Assembly: GCA_025399215.1 (NCBI GenBank) | Contig: MU621145.1 | Location: forward strand, 1-64,000 | Source: Globomyces pollinis-pini | Lineage: Eukaryota > Chytridiomycota > Chytridiomycetes > Rhizophydiales > Globomycetaceae | Reading direction: 5' to 3' | Length of the DNA: 64,000 nt | In this document: piece after piece, positions 45,350-56,306 of the stretch | How the letters are laid out: each line of letters opens with the position of its first letter | Numbering within the stretch: position 1 is the stretch's first letter | The notes under the pieces: model-generated | Told to the model about the DNA's origin: nothing | Seen by the model: the letters and a program-made list of their open reading frames with translations, nothing else | The model's database searches: none | Position numbers and translations under genes: made by a program

Positions 45350-46310
45350 TTATTTCATGTTCAAGAGAATGTTTGACCCAGACTTGCTACTTGGTAAATA
45401 AGTAATGTTTTGAGATGCAGCAAGAGTAGAAGCAATTTCTTTTGAAGTTTCAATTCTTCTTAATTCCAAATGTGCTTGACCACTCTTCTTGTAAGCATCA
45501 GAAACAAGTTGAGCAGCATGGGATTCACCTTCAGCTCTGATGATACCAGCTAATTTTTCTTGTTCTGCACGTTCAACAACAAATCGAGCTCGTTCAGCTT
45601 CTTGTTGTGCTAAGATGTGTTAAATGGGTTGTAAAAACAATAATAAGATGGAATAGTGGAATTCTTCTTTTGATAATTAAAATACTTACCAATAACTTTT
45701 TGTTCAACTGCATCTGTAAAATCTTTTCCAAAAGTTAAATGAGTCTACAATAAGTAAATCGAAATCAAAAATACAATAGAGACATCTTCAAGGATAATGT
45801 TAAATTCTCCAGCACGCTTAAGCAATTCATTTCTGATTCTGGCAGATACTTGTTCACGTTGAGTGATCAATTCACTACATTGTTTAAAAGATTAATAACC
45901 TACCTAGCATCGAATTGAGCAACAACAGCTTTCAATACTTCATTACCAATGGAAGGTAACACTCTTTCTTCATAATCTAAACCTAATTTGGAGTAAATCA
46001 CATTAAGTTTTCCAATATCTGGTTTGTGTAATACTCGAAGAGTCAAAGAGATTGTTTGCATATCCTTTGAACCGGTAGTAGTTGAAATATTTCTTGGTCG
46101 AGTTCGAACATCATAAAAGATCGCTTTATGTAACCAAGGGACAAGGAAATGAGTTCCTTCATCCACTGGTTTTTCTTTCACACCCGACAAACGATCAAAG
46201 ATAACGACTCTCTGACCAGCTTGAACATTGTACATGGAAGATTGAATAACGCTAAATGCAATGGTTGCTGGGACTGCCCATCTTGCAATTCCTTCAAAAA
46301 GTGCTGCCAT
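45350..46310 (-). CDS. PHB1: Prohibitin-1
   Basis: Forms ring-shaped PHB1/PHB2 complexes in the mitochondrial inner membrane that stabilise proteins and shape cristae. ATG at 46310: [20 protein letters not shown], a membrane anchor, then [115 protein letters not shown] and [20 protein letters not shown]. Ends [10 protein letters not shown]. Four short introns. Length (about 275 residues) is normal. Confidence 0.95.
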
Positions 46311-46365
46311 TTGTAAAGAAAAAGTTTAGAAATTTTATACAAAAAATTCAAATGGTTTATTAAGT

Positions 46366-47522
46366 TCATGCCATCTGTGCGATATCTTTGACGCACATAG
46401 GACAACGAGCATGTATATGAAGCCATTTATCTATACAGGCCACTGGTTTGGTTAACGACTAGAATACTTACCATGAAAGTGGTGATTGCATCCAAGTTGA
46501 CGAATCAAGTCATCATCACGATATTCCCCAATGCATATTGCACACATTGCATCTTCTTCGGGGACGCTGAGGTATTGTCGATCTTCACTATTGGTTTTAT
46601 TTCGGGTTTGAAACAATTTAAACATTCGAAATCGTTTAATTGGCTTGCAAGTTAATATGGCAACATCAGTTACCTTTTTTGGATTTACAACAGCGATCAC
46701 TGGTGGTTTATTCTTTTCTTCTGGGGGTTGCGTTCGATACCAAAAAATTGGAAATGATTGTATCAATTCTAACAATTAGTATCGATCGTTATTACCAGCC
46801 AAGTTAGTTTCTGCAAGTTCAGCGGCTCGAGCTTCATATCGATCACGCATATTCTCCACCACCTGATATATTTTAATGCACAATAATGAACAGAACGCAA
46901 GTACAGCAAAGAGAACAGGTGTCGAAATAGTAATGGCTACTACCACTAGGAATATACTTAAACAAATGACTTGTAGACGGGAATGTTCCAAAAGGACACC
47001 CAAACCATATACTTTAAATACAACAATTCCCGTAATAAATAATCCAAATAATACCATATCTACAATACTAACTCATTAAAAAAGATTCAATACAATCTGA
47101 GGATCATTCTCTTTCGTTCTCGTTCCTTCAAAATATAGTGCATCCGCCTAATTCTCTCAGTTCCACAATAACCGACACGAATATAAGGTAATCGAAATGC
47201 AGTAGGGAAAGCCATCAATGTAATGAAATGAACCCCAGTAAATAGTCCTATGTATAATTTTAAAGAGTAGTTGTCCGTTGAATTGACCACTAAACAGATA
47301 AATCCAAAGATAGTCTATCAGTCAATTCAAATTGTTAATTACTTGTAAGATAGTGATAGTAACTCTTGCTAAATACACCCATCTTTCGAATGGGTTTAAT
47401 AACCAAGACCAAACAGTTTTATAATTCCAACAACCGATTGCGTATGAAGGATCCTTTAAATCATTTAAATCATCCAAGTTTTCAGGTTCCACAATATCCT
47501 GATTTAATACTTCATTTTCCAT
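46366..47522 (-). CDS. Membrane-bound RING-H2 E3 ligase-like protein (copy 2)
   Basis: ATG at 47522 opens MENEVLNQDIVEPENLDDLN. Membrane helices include LKLYIGLFTGVHFITLMAFP, MVLFGLFITGIVVFKVYGL and LSIFLVVVAITISTPVLFAV. After a linker (MLELIQSFPIFWYRTQPPEE) the RING-H2 reads DAMCAICIGEYRDDDLIRQL, CNHHFHG, and after a short intron ACIDKWLHIHARCPMC, ending VKDIAQMA. The C3H2C3 ligand set is complete. It shares with 38847-39801 the helix-rich start, the 'IQSFP / IYSFPVF' linker, and the 'ED.(L/M)CAIC.G.Y...... IRQLGC.HHFH' RING, so they are paralogues some 7 kb apart and on opposite strands. Confidence 0.8.
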
Positions 47523-47661
47523 GATGAATTTCAAGTTAAAAATAAACTGCGAGATCAGTGGCGGAAAAGTACAACAAACACATCACTGGCACTCAGGCTT
47601 ATGGTATTAAACTGTGAATTTGTAACTAGAATCCTATAGTAATGAAGAACTAAGTTTATTG

Positions 47662-48195
47662 TTAAGCATTATTGCTGAAAGTTGCTCGAACTCCAGCATT
47701 TACAATCCCTTCTTGACTAATCACATTGGATCTCGCTCCAGTTTCACCTTTAATGATAGCCAATCCTATTACATTCAGTTTTCAATTGAATTACCATAGA
47801 AAAAGAATGCTACAGTTAAAGTGACGGCTGTAACTAGAATAGTATCTGTTTTTTGAATTAAAGATAACCAGATTGAAGTAGCAAATACTCCATAGATCAT
47901 ACATTTGATTCGAATATCTCCACTGATGGCAATAATTCTATCAGTATTTCTAATACATTTTGCAAGAAAAGTGAATTCCAAAAGAATGACAAAAAGACCT
48001 TCACAACTTTTGATTAGCAATTAAAAACTTACAATGCTATGATAGCGAATATTGGAACAGACAATAAAGCACTGATACCAAATATCAATAATACTGACTC
48101 TTAGTAACCAATTTCTTACATAAACCACTCAACATTCCTGCCCATTGACCATAAATAGCACATTTTCCAGCTTTCAATTCGTCCAAGAATGACAT
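47662..48195 (-). CDS. TVP18: TVP18-family Golgi membrane protein, tandem copy 1
   Basis: TVP18 is a small four-helix Golgi membrane protein related to the calcium channel Flower. ATG at 48195 gives MSFLDELKAGKCAIYGQWAG, the family start (F.DEL......IYGQW.G). Introns of about 20-34 nt separate LLIFGISALLSVPIFAIIAL, GLFVILLEFTFLAKCIRNTD, RIIAISGDIRIKCMIYGVFA and SIWLSLIQKTDTILVTAVTL. The end is ETGARSNVISQEGIVNAGVR. About 150 residues, normal size. The neighbour at 48315-48869 has the same exon pattern and matches throughout. Confidence 0.8.
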
Positions 48196-48314
48196 TTTCC
48201 TAAAAAAAAAGCAAAATTTAAACGTCAATCTCCATGCGTACAGCCATTTTCACACCAACTAAAAGGAATCAAAAAAACACCAAAGGAATCATAAAACACC
48301 ATGGAATCTTTTAT

Positions 48315-48869
48315 TCAAACTCGACTATTGATCACTGTACGTGCAATTCCTTCACTAGTCACCACATTGGATTTCACAGATTCTTCCCCTCTTGCTACCG
48401 CAATAACTATCTATTAAATAATATTTCAATTTACTGTAAAAAAACATTCCAGCAGTCAAACTAATGGCAGGAATTAAAATCGTATCAACGGCTTGGATTA
48501 AAGAACACCACAAGGATGCTGCAAAACTATCATAATTATTTAAAATTGATTTACATTGTGTAAATGGCAGCTTTGATTTTAAGATTGGAAGACACGGCAA
48601 TAATTCTATCTGTACCTCGAATGCATTTCGCCAAAAAACTAACTTCCAATAGTATCAAAAACACTCCTTCCCCTCTAGATTTTAATATATCGGATAAACT
48701 ACAATGCGATAGCACCAAAAATTGGAAGTTTAAAAAGGGTAGAAAATCCAAAGATAATCAATACTAGTTGTTTTTAAAAAAAATCAATATTACATAGTGA
48801 AGATAACCAACCGGACCATTGACCATAAATACAGGCTTTCCCAGCTTTAAGTTCATCAATAAATGCCAT
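48315..48869 (-). CDS. TVP18: TVP18-family Golgi membrane protein, tandem copy 2
   Basis: ATG at 48869 gives MAFIDELKAGKACIYGQWSG. After short introns come LIIFGFSTLFKLPIFGAIAL, GEGVFLILLEVSFLAKCIRG, TDRIIAVSSNLKIKAAIYT, SLWCSLIQAVDTILIPAISL and, at the end, EESVKSNVVTSEGIARTVIN. It aligns with the adjacent copy over its whole length (LLE.(S/T)FLAKCIR.TDRIIA; SLIQ..DTIL), with intron positions apparently shared. The 119-nt spacer is the likely promoter of the upstream copy. Tandem duplication with moderate divergence. Confidence 0.8.
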
Positions 48870-48989
48870 CGAGTTGTAAAATAAACAAAAAGACACGAAA
48901 ATTCAGCTTATTTTAATATCGGAGTTTAATGACAACGTGTGGAATTGTTGAAATATATTAATAAAAATGTATTGATAAATAAAATAGGG

Positions 48990-50955
48990 TTACCAAAAGA
49001 ATGATAGATGATTTTCACCTGAATATTCAGACCAACCTCGATCTCCTCGAGCATGTTCCATAATATTCAAAATCTTTTGACTCACTTCGGCTACGGACCA
49101 TAATCCAATCTGTTTCAACCGCTTTGTTTGTTCGTATTCATCATGAACCAATGTCATCAGAGCCCTTCCAACTTCTTCTGACAAAATATCCGTCAGACCA
49201 GCGGCATAAATATCCCAAGCACCATTAAAGTTATCCTGATCGTTAGCAATCAATAATTACAATATCAGTTTGAGCACTTAGTTGAAGTGGTATAGATACT
49301 CTATTATTGTTCATGTATCCAACAACAGGTCTAATCAATGCGTTCGACATGTAACTTAATGACTCGTTCGCCAATGGCACACTCGCCTTCACATCCTGAA
49401 TCTTGACCCTTCCCAAAATAACTATCCTGGATGAAGGATCTAAATCGATCAAAGACGAATCGTCATGTAAAATGGTATCTTCCAGTTGTAAAACCGATTC
49501 TGATGGTGTTGTTGAAGTGTTGTGTTTAAGTCCATAATGTCTGATATCTTTCAACGATCGAACTGATTTTTTTGAGGCCGAAAGTTCATCATCAGGTCGT
49601 TTAATGACTGACCCTAATTTATTCATTGCCACATATCGAAGTCCATCCACCTCATCTAGTATTCTATCAAAGATATCTTCATTATCTGAAGTATGAGGTA
49701 CTAAAAAATGTAAATCCAAATCTATCGTTCCTTTTGTGATCCATCCCAATGGTCCTTGTAATCCAGCATTAAAATGTTCAACTGGAATACCATATAATTT
49801 TAAATTTGACTATTATTTGTAAGAGAGATGTGATTTACTAGTTTAGACCAGTTTGTTTTTAATTCTGCTTGTAGTCTAACATCTTTTGTTTGTGGTTTAT
49901 GTACAGAAAATAAACAGTCATCCAAGGTACCCACTGCAGACTCAGCGCATAACATATCGTATAACCTAGAGATATTGAGAATACTGAAATGGTTACATCC
50001 ATTGCATCCTAAATACAGGCAGTGTTGCGTGAAAAATCGCAAGATCGTAAGGTCTAAAATTCGGATTATTAATAGTGATTAAGGCATCTTCAATTGCAAA
50101 TCCTTCTAATTCAAAGTCTCCATACTGAGGTACTCGAAGTGCTGGTGTCCAGTTATCGTAAACAAGATGTTGTCGATCACAACTTCCCCGAACACCTTTT
50201 AATTTGGCAACTTTAACTAATCCTCTTCCTATAGCAAGTACTCAATCAATATCATCAAATACCATCAAGCCATCTCCATAATGATAGTGAAATATCAATA
50301 CTTTCCACTGTCAAGTCCCAATAAGTCCAATTCACATCCACATCATCTGGATTGAATGGTATACCTAACAAAGCAGCTTCCGCACGTTTGATTTCCCTCC
50401 ATGTTTTATCATTACATACTATTTTCACATTTCCTAATCGAATGGAACCTTCCCTCCAACGTGGTACAATTGCGGATTCAAAAGTCACATTATAACCAGT
50501 CCACATCGTTATGGCATCACTTACTCGAGTTCCAATGTACTCTGTATGTGAATAAATATCGCAATCTACCTTGAACAGAAAGAGAATTTGCTAGAAACAG
50601 CATGACAGAAAAGAAAGTGGTAGTGCCCACCAATACAAATAATGAATGTCCAAGAAAAACCCAAGAAGTAATTGCCATCACATCGTCCAATCGGAGAGGT
50701 CTACAATCAATAAAGTTACTAAACCTTATTTGTCCCATCAAAAACAGACGTAATCGTAATCTCTGTCTAGGAATGAACCCCTCTACATTATTTAGTAACG
50801 CCTGCCTTGCTCTCTTTAATGCCGCCTGTCCTTCCTCTGGTGTCAATAGCGAAGAGAAACGACGGAATACAGGATTCCAACCCCAGGGTAACGACCGAAA
50901 TGCATTACGTCTACCTATAAGGATCCGATATTCATTTACCGGAACAAATTTCTAA
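48990..50955 (-). CDS. MDM31: MDM31/MDM32-like mitochondrial inner-membrane protein
   Basis: Mdm31/32 proteins keep mitochondrial shape, nucleoids and lipid transport. Exons from the 5' side: an N-terminal part NAFRSLPWGWNPVFRRFSSL, then TPEEGQAALKRARQALLNNV, RPLRLDDVMAITSWVFLGHS and FVLVGTTTFFSVMLFLANSL (membrane segment, family signature 'VGTTTFFS'), then MWTGYNVTFESAIVPRWREG, SIRLGNVKIVCND and DDVDVNWTYWDLTVESIDI. C-terminal exons carry LQLSAQTDIVIIDC and ARGDRGWSEYSGENHLSFFW. The true start is not resolved: the first readable exon begins KFVPVNEYRILIGRRN after an acceptor near 50955 and its upstream exon was not found. Several introns. Confidence 0.8.
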
Positions 50956-51046
50956 ATTGAAATATGGGTCTTGTCATGAGAATCAAAATCAATTGGGAAA
51001 CTACAATGACATCACCAAAGATTGAATTTTTTAATTTTTTTTAACC

Positions 51047-51916
51047 ATGAGACCAGATAAACGAGGACCTTCAACTGTACGAGTCATGAACAGGTAAAAT
51101 TTGTAAATAGTCTTTAATATCAGGTATATTTTTATGGGTATGTTGATTATTGCTTAGGTAAGTGTTTGAAACTACTAATTGAATTCAGGTAAATATCAAT
51201 TAGAAAATCTTATTGTAGTGGTTTGGCTGTACTGGGTCGTTCAGATGGGTCTGCAAAGTTCTTGTTTGGTGATTCAGGAGTTTTATGTGGAATCAATGGA
51301 CCAATGACAGTTAAATTCAAGGATGAAATCCTAGATAGAGCAACAATCTCAGTCATCTATACCCCATGTACCGGATCTGGTGGTATGACATACTGGATTT
51401 ACTTTAGGACCTTCTGATCGATTTATTGAGAGTTTTATACGTCAAACTGCTGAAGCTTTGATTCTTTCACAATTACATCCTAGAACTGCCATCAAGTTGA
51501 ATTGTCAAGCATTAGCTGATGATGGGTGTATTTTAGCTGCTGCTGTCAATGCAATGGTTTTGGCTTTATTAGATGCTGGTGTTCCAATGAAATCTACTGG
51601 TGCGGCAGTGACATGTCTTATCAATAAGGATGGTGAATTATTATTAGATCCTACTGCACTAGAGTTGAAGGTATATACAATAAGCGGCTTATTTCAGGAT
51701 GCTCAATCAACCCATACATTTGTATTTGATCAATCGTCTTTATCATGCATTGCCATTCATTCCACTGGACTTTTTACAGAAGAAGAGGTTTGATCAATTA
51801 TTTTTTTTGATTTTCAGTTTAATGGATGTTTTGAATTAGCCAAAGTCGCAACGAAATCTATACACAACTTTATGAAGAGTGGATTTTCAAAAAAGTTGGA
51901 AAAAGAACAATATTAA
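51047..51916 (+). CDS. RRP46: Exosome subunit RRP46 (EXOSC5-like, RNase PH fold)
   Basis: Part of the RNA exosome ring that processes and degrades RNA. ATG at 51047 gives MRPDKRGPSTVRVMN, the RNase PH family start. An intron (about 51093-51219) leads to SGLAVLGRSDGSAKFLFGDS and GVLCGINGPMTVKFKDEILD. Next exons: GPSDRFIESFIRQTAEALIL, HPRTAIKLNCQALADDGCIL, AAAVNAMVLALLDAGVPMKS and LLLDPTALELK, then AIHSTGLFTEEE and the end SGFSKKLEKEQY. The motif order 'RT.I......DDG..L..A.NA...AL.DAG.P' is that of RRP46. It is divergent from MDM31, about 90 nt away. Confidence 0.88.
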
Positions 51917-52165
51917 TCAAATTAATAAACACTTACTTTATACAACATATGATTGAAATAAATGTATTGGGGATAGGAAACTCAATGACTGGACAGTTGA
52001 TTGGCGTTTATGAGGATACTGATGACTGGTTTGACATATTGATGACATCAAACCTCAAATAGATTCATTGGGAAATTCACAATCCAACATATTTGAGATG
52101 ATGTCATGATGTCAAAAGTGTCAAGTATGTTTATAAAGGATTCACAATGACACGTAAGTATTAAA

Positions 52166-53390
52166 ATGATCAACATAATTTTCATTATAATTATACTACT
52201 AATATTAGCATGTTACTATGATAATCAATACAATCATCAGAGAATCAAACATGAATTAAACCGGATTGATCCAAACCATCCCAAATTTATTCAAACTTTA
52301 CAAAAATGTATCCAATGCACTGTATCCGAACCAGGAATTCAAACCCAATCCTACGAATTTTCCTTCCCAAATGAAATTGGTATCGTGAATTTCACAGCAT
52401 ATCAAATTCAACAATTCAACAAATTGAAACAATTACAATCTATCAATCATAAACAGATACAATCTATCATGTCACAAGAATTTCATAAAATTCGGAATCA
52501 AGGAAATTCTGAATCTAGTAATCAGAAATGTAAAAATAACTCATGCTAGTGTTTTATCAATCAAAATGTAAATTCATGTATATAAAATCATTAAAACAAA
52601 ACGAATTACAAAACATGTTGACATTTCTGACAGAATATATGATTTATATGCAACAACATCCCAATACATTTCTACCACGATATCTTGGAATGTACACGAT
52701 AAAGTACAATCCCAATTTGGAAACACAAACCAAATATCATTTCATCATCATGACCAATTGGTTTTATAGTATTCATCAACCGATATTGAAATTTGATTTA
52801 AAAGGATCACAGTTGAATAGATCGAGAATACATCAGGATCATTATACGGCAATAGAGATTTGGAAACGGGTTTGTGAGGGAGATATGGTAGATATTGTAT
52901 TGAAAGAAAATGATTTGATGGAATTGGATTTGAATTCGGATTTTATATTCTTGGATTTCAATATACAAACTACATTACGGATTTTAAATCAATTGAAATC
53001 TGATATTAATTTATTACAATTGTATCGGTTTATGGATTATAGGTAATTCTTTTTGTATCTCATGATAGTTTTGTGATTGGAATCCATTTTATCAATCAAG
53101 GTGATCATAGAGTGACTATAGATTCATCACCAAAAGACCGATCAGAATTCAAAAAGGACGAAGGGGGGTTAAGAAACAAGGATAGAGTTTATTTTTTTGG
53201 ATTGGTGGATATTTTACAAGAGTATGGAGTGGTGAAGAAGGTTGAACGTGGGTTAAAGAGGACTCGATCGTTTATGGGGGAGGTTTTAAATGGGACAGAT
53301 GGTGGATTGGAGGTGAGTGTGGAGGAACCTGTTCGTTATGGATCTAGATTATTTCATTATGTTAAAAATCGATTTTGTTCACATATTTAA
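52166..53390 (+). CDS. Short phosphatidylinositol phosphate kinase with N-terminal membrane anchor
   Basis: ATG at 52166 starts MINIIFIIIILLILACYYDN, a membrane helix. After about 100 residues, a 32-nt intron (about 52518-52549) joins RNQGNSESM to FYQSKCKFMYIKSLKQNE (Lys of the ATP site), then PRYLGMYTIKYNP, FDLKGSQLNRS (PIPK DLKGS motif), LDFNIQTTLRILNQLKSDIN, MDYSFVIGIHF (after a 26-nt intron, catalytic Asp) and VYFFGLVDILQEYGVVKKVE. These are all PIP4K/PIP5K core motifs in order. At about 355 residues it is much shorter than normal, lacks the usual N-terminal regions, and the activation loop is reduced. Substrate (PI4P or PI5P) cannot be told. Confidence 0.8.
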
Positions 53391-53567
53391 AATTACGGTT
53401 GCTTTTATTTATGTAGATTTAATAGTATGATTTCTTGAATGGTTTTGATACGTTCTGTTCACCTTTTTCCGGTTTAATTTTTGAGAGCGCGATTGCAGTG
53501 ATGTTTCTTAGACCATCACCATCTGATCAACACCACAAAAACTCCAACATTTTTTTCAACTCCATCA

Positions 53568-54247
53568 ATGAATTCCATCAAATTAGCAAAAAAACAATTT
53601 CGTAAAGAAATGAAATTGAAATTAAAGGATATGGATTTAAATGTTATTGAACAACAAAGTCTTGACATTACAAATCAATTAATTCATCATCCAATCTATC
53701 AAAAATCAAATACAATCAGTTTGTTTTTAAATATGCCTACAGAATTGAATACCATTCATATACTAAAACATATCTTTGATAACAGTATTGGAAACCATCT
53801 CAATGTTAGATAAAACTTGTTTTATACCTTATTGTACAAAAGATACAATGGATATGTTGCATTTGAAATCATTTGAAGATTTTCAATCTTTAAAATTGAA
53901 TTCTTGGGGAATTCCAGAACCTACTCCATTAGAAGCGCGAATTTCGATATTTGATTATCCAGAAAACTTGGATTTAGTCATTATGCCAGGACTGGCATTC
54001 GATAAACAAGGTGTGATGATATACTAACTTTAGGTAATCGGATCGGATATGGTAAAGGCTACTATGACCGATTTTTGGTGAAATGTAGTGAATATGCTAA
54101 ATCGCGAAATGTGGATGGCCCTAAAACCAGTACTAGAATGATATTGATGTTGTAGTTGCTATTGGGTTATTGAAACAGTTTGTAGATAGTGTCCCAGTTG
54201 AAGAGACGGATATCAAGCCAGATATCATTCTTTCACCCAATCCATGA
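53568..54247 (+). CDS. MTHFS: 5-formyltetrahydrofolate cyclo-ligase
   Basis: Converts 5-formyl-THF to 5,10-methenyl-THF using ATP. ATG at 53568: MNSIKLAKKQFRKEMKLKLK, then ISLFLNMPTELNTIHILKHI. A short intron (about 53784-53811) leads to KTCFIPYCTKDTMDMLHLKS and LNSWGIPEPTPLEA. A 23-nt intron (54011-54033) then joins LVIMPGLAFDKQG to NRIGYGKGYYDRF, the ATP/folate loop (G..GYGKGYYDR). A 26-nt intron follows, then IAIGLLKQFVDSVPVEETD and IILSPNP. All family motifs are present. Confidence 0.9.
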
Positions 54248-54350
54248 TGGATTAATAAAAGGGGTAAGACGTTACCCATTGTAATAAATAGAGTGAAATT
54301 ACTTGAAACAATGTAGTAAGAGGACATGCAGTATATTAAGAATGAAAGGT

Positions 54351-54857
54351 TTACTCTTGTTTTGGTTTTACAGTGATGCCAAGTTTAGCGAATCTAGAGT
54401 CTTCTTCATATTCTTGATAGACCAAGTACAAGAAAGCAACACCGATGGAGAGAGCAAAATGGTTATACCCAACTTGTTGAACAATTTCGGTAGTCTTTTC
54501 ATCCATGTAAGCGACAGCAGAGACAAAGGAAACAATAATTTCCCTAATAGCTCTAAAGACGGGATGTAAATAAGGACCACCAGGCCAAGCGGAAGATTTC
54601 ACATTGACATCAGGAACATAATTACCAACGAGGTAAGAATAACCAAAAGAGAGAGTACCGAAGATGACTCCCACGAAGAACCATAAAGCCGAGTAACAAA
54701 TGAGTACATTATAGTAATTTGTGAGTGATTCGTCAGCAAAGTAAGCGACAATATGAGTGATAATGAAAGGGAAGAAGAAACCGAAGAGGGCAGTAGGAGA
54801 GAGTCTTCCTTCCTTCATAGTAGCTCTACAAGCCAAAATAGCTAAATATTGGAGCAT
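54351..54857 (-). CDS. Small multi-helix membrane protein of unknown family
   Basis: A 168-codon frame from ATG at 54857 (MLQYLAILACRATMKEGRLS) with no intron. Four hydrophobic stretches: ALFGFFFPFIITHIVAYFAD, YYNVLICYSALWFFVGVIFG, AIREIIVSFVSAVAYM and ALSIGVAFLYLVYQEYEEDS. It ends LGITVKPKQE. An acceptor-like site just upstream (ATATTTAG, in plus-strand terms about 54843-54850) means an earlier exon is possible. I do not recognise the family. Codon usage and length look those of an expressed, conserved protein. Confidence 0.6.
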   Translation of the reverse strand: MLQYLAILACRATMKEGRLSPTALFGFFFPFIITHIVAYFADESLTNYYNVLICYSALWFFVGVIFGTLSFGYSYLVGNYVPDVNVKSSAWPGGPYLHPVFRAIREIIVSFVSAVAYMDEKTTEIVQQVGYNHFALSIGVAFLYLVYQEYEEDSRFAKLGITVKPKQE

Positions 54858-55076
54858 GAGTTAATTAGTTAATTTGGATAAGAAAGAGAAGGTAACCCTA
54901 AGAAAGTGAATGCAGCCCTTCCAGTTCCAAACTGACTTGTTACCAAATACCAAATACTATTTACTATCAATCATGAGGAATCCTTTTACCGGTTACTATT
55001 TTAATATTGATGAACTTGGTATTGAACTAACTCTTCATTCCCTTTTCTTTTTTTTTCTCCTCTACAACACACAAGA

Positions 55077-55685
55077 ATGCATTACAAATTAAATAATAAT
55101 TCCCTGCTTAGACTGTTCCATTCATCTCCTTCACTAGCATTCCCTCGTATGCCTTTTAACCCAAAAAAACAACCTTTACCGACTCCAGCTTTCCCAGTTC
55201 CAGAATCTTTATCTCAAAAATCTATCGCTCCTCCTTCTTACCCTACTTTCCCTTCTAGGCGTTACCCTCCAGCTCATATTAGACTCGCTTTACCTAAACC
55301 TGCGAAACGATCCATCGAAGATGTGCTCACTTGTCGACCTTTACCTACGACTTTCCCTCCTGGTGTCGACTTGGACTCCTTTTACTCTCCTCAACCTGTC
55401 GATCCTCTACCTGAAGGTGAATACCACTTTCCGTACAGATACTACCAAATCACCCTTAGAAGAGGTTTAATGGGTTTGCCTGCTACAACCAAACATATCG
55501 TTCAGTCTCTCGGCTTACATAAACGTCATCAAGTTGTTTGGCGTTTGGTCTCACCTCGTTCCGCTGGTCAGATCTTGAAAATTAAAGAACTGGTGCATGT
55601 CTCCCTCGTGAATGAAATTCCTGCAAAAGAAACCAGGCCTTCTGGTTACGCTAAGGCTGGCTCCTCTATTCCCGCTCTTGCCTAA
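55077..55685 (+). CDS. MRPL30: Mitochondrial ribosomal protein uL30m
   Basis: A 202-codon intronless frame. The start MHYKLNNNSLLRLFHSSPSL is a mitochondrial presequence (cleavage likely near FHSSP). After a Pro-rich extension (KKQPLPTPAFPVPESLSQ; RRYPPAHIRLALPKPAKRSI) comes the uL30 core: YYQITLRRGLMGLPATTKHI, VQSLGLHKRHQVVWRLVSPR and SAGQILKIKELVHVSLVN. The 'L.RG..GLP...K.I...LGL.KRHQ.V' pattern is diagnostic. The gene is C-rich at third positions compared with its neighbours, as is the start of PSD1, which may mark high expression. Confidence 0.9.
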   Translation: MHYKLNNNSLLRLFHSSPSLAFPRMPFNPKKQPLPTPAFPVPESLSQKSIAPPSYPTFPSRRYPPAHIRLALPKPAKRSIEDVLTCRPLPTTFPPGVDLDSFYSPQPVDPLPEGEYHFPYRYYQITLRRGLMGLPATTKHIVQSLGLHKRHQVVWRLVSPRSAGQILKIKELVHVSLVNEIPAKETRPSGYAKAGSSIPALA

Positions 55686-56306
55686 TATACTCTTTGATAT
55701 TTACTTTTTTCTATCCCACATATCCGACGTGTTCTTTATCACTTGAACATTATCCTTTGAAAATGCTAATATTCAATTCTGACAAACGCTTCAGCGTTCG
55801 TGTCTCTCGATCGTCAACCTTAAATATGAGACAACATGTTTTTATGCGCGCTTCAAAGCATCATCTTTTTATAAACCTTTCATTCTCGATTCTTTTGGCA
55901 GTTATGTTTTGTGTCATGCAAATAATATTTTACTCTGTAACTTCAAGGTCAATCACTTATATTTGACACTCATACACTTCACCATAGGATAAAGCTACTC
56001 GATCTTATTTAGTCAGTATCGTGACTATCGAATGGACATTCTTAACTGCGGGAATCGAATCGTCCGAAGTACATTTGTGGAAAAATGCGGATTAAAGTAC
56101 AAAATTTAAAATGTATCACGGATAATCATGTGATGAAAGAACATCAAAGTGAGACAATATCATGCAACAACGGGAAATATTATGCAAAAGTTAAAAGTCA
56201 AAAATTACATACATGATCAAAGAAATGATATATTAAATTGATCCAATTACAAATCAAGGGGTAAACTATTCTGCATGAATAAAAAAAAAAGAAACCAAAG
56301 AAAAAA
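55686..56306. other. Intergenic region between uL30m and a small minus-strand gene
   Basis: About 620 nt. No frame with recognisable protein; the first 280 nt show a weak open frame downstream of uL30m with nothing I can name. The rest is AT-rich, including a run of A near 56280. Confidence 0.4.

Noticed and set aside
52166..52549. Treating the hydrophobic N-terminal ORF as a separate gene from the PIP kinase
   Set aside because: A 32-nt intron joins it in frame to the kinase, and the joint restores the glycine-rich GNSESMFY sequence typical of PIPK.
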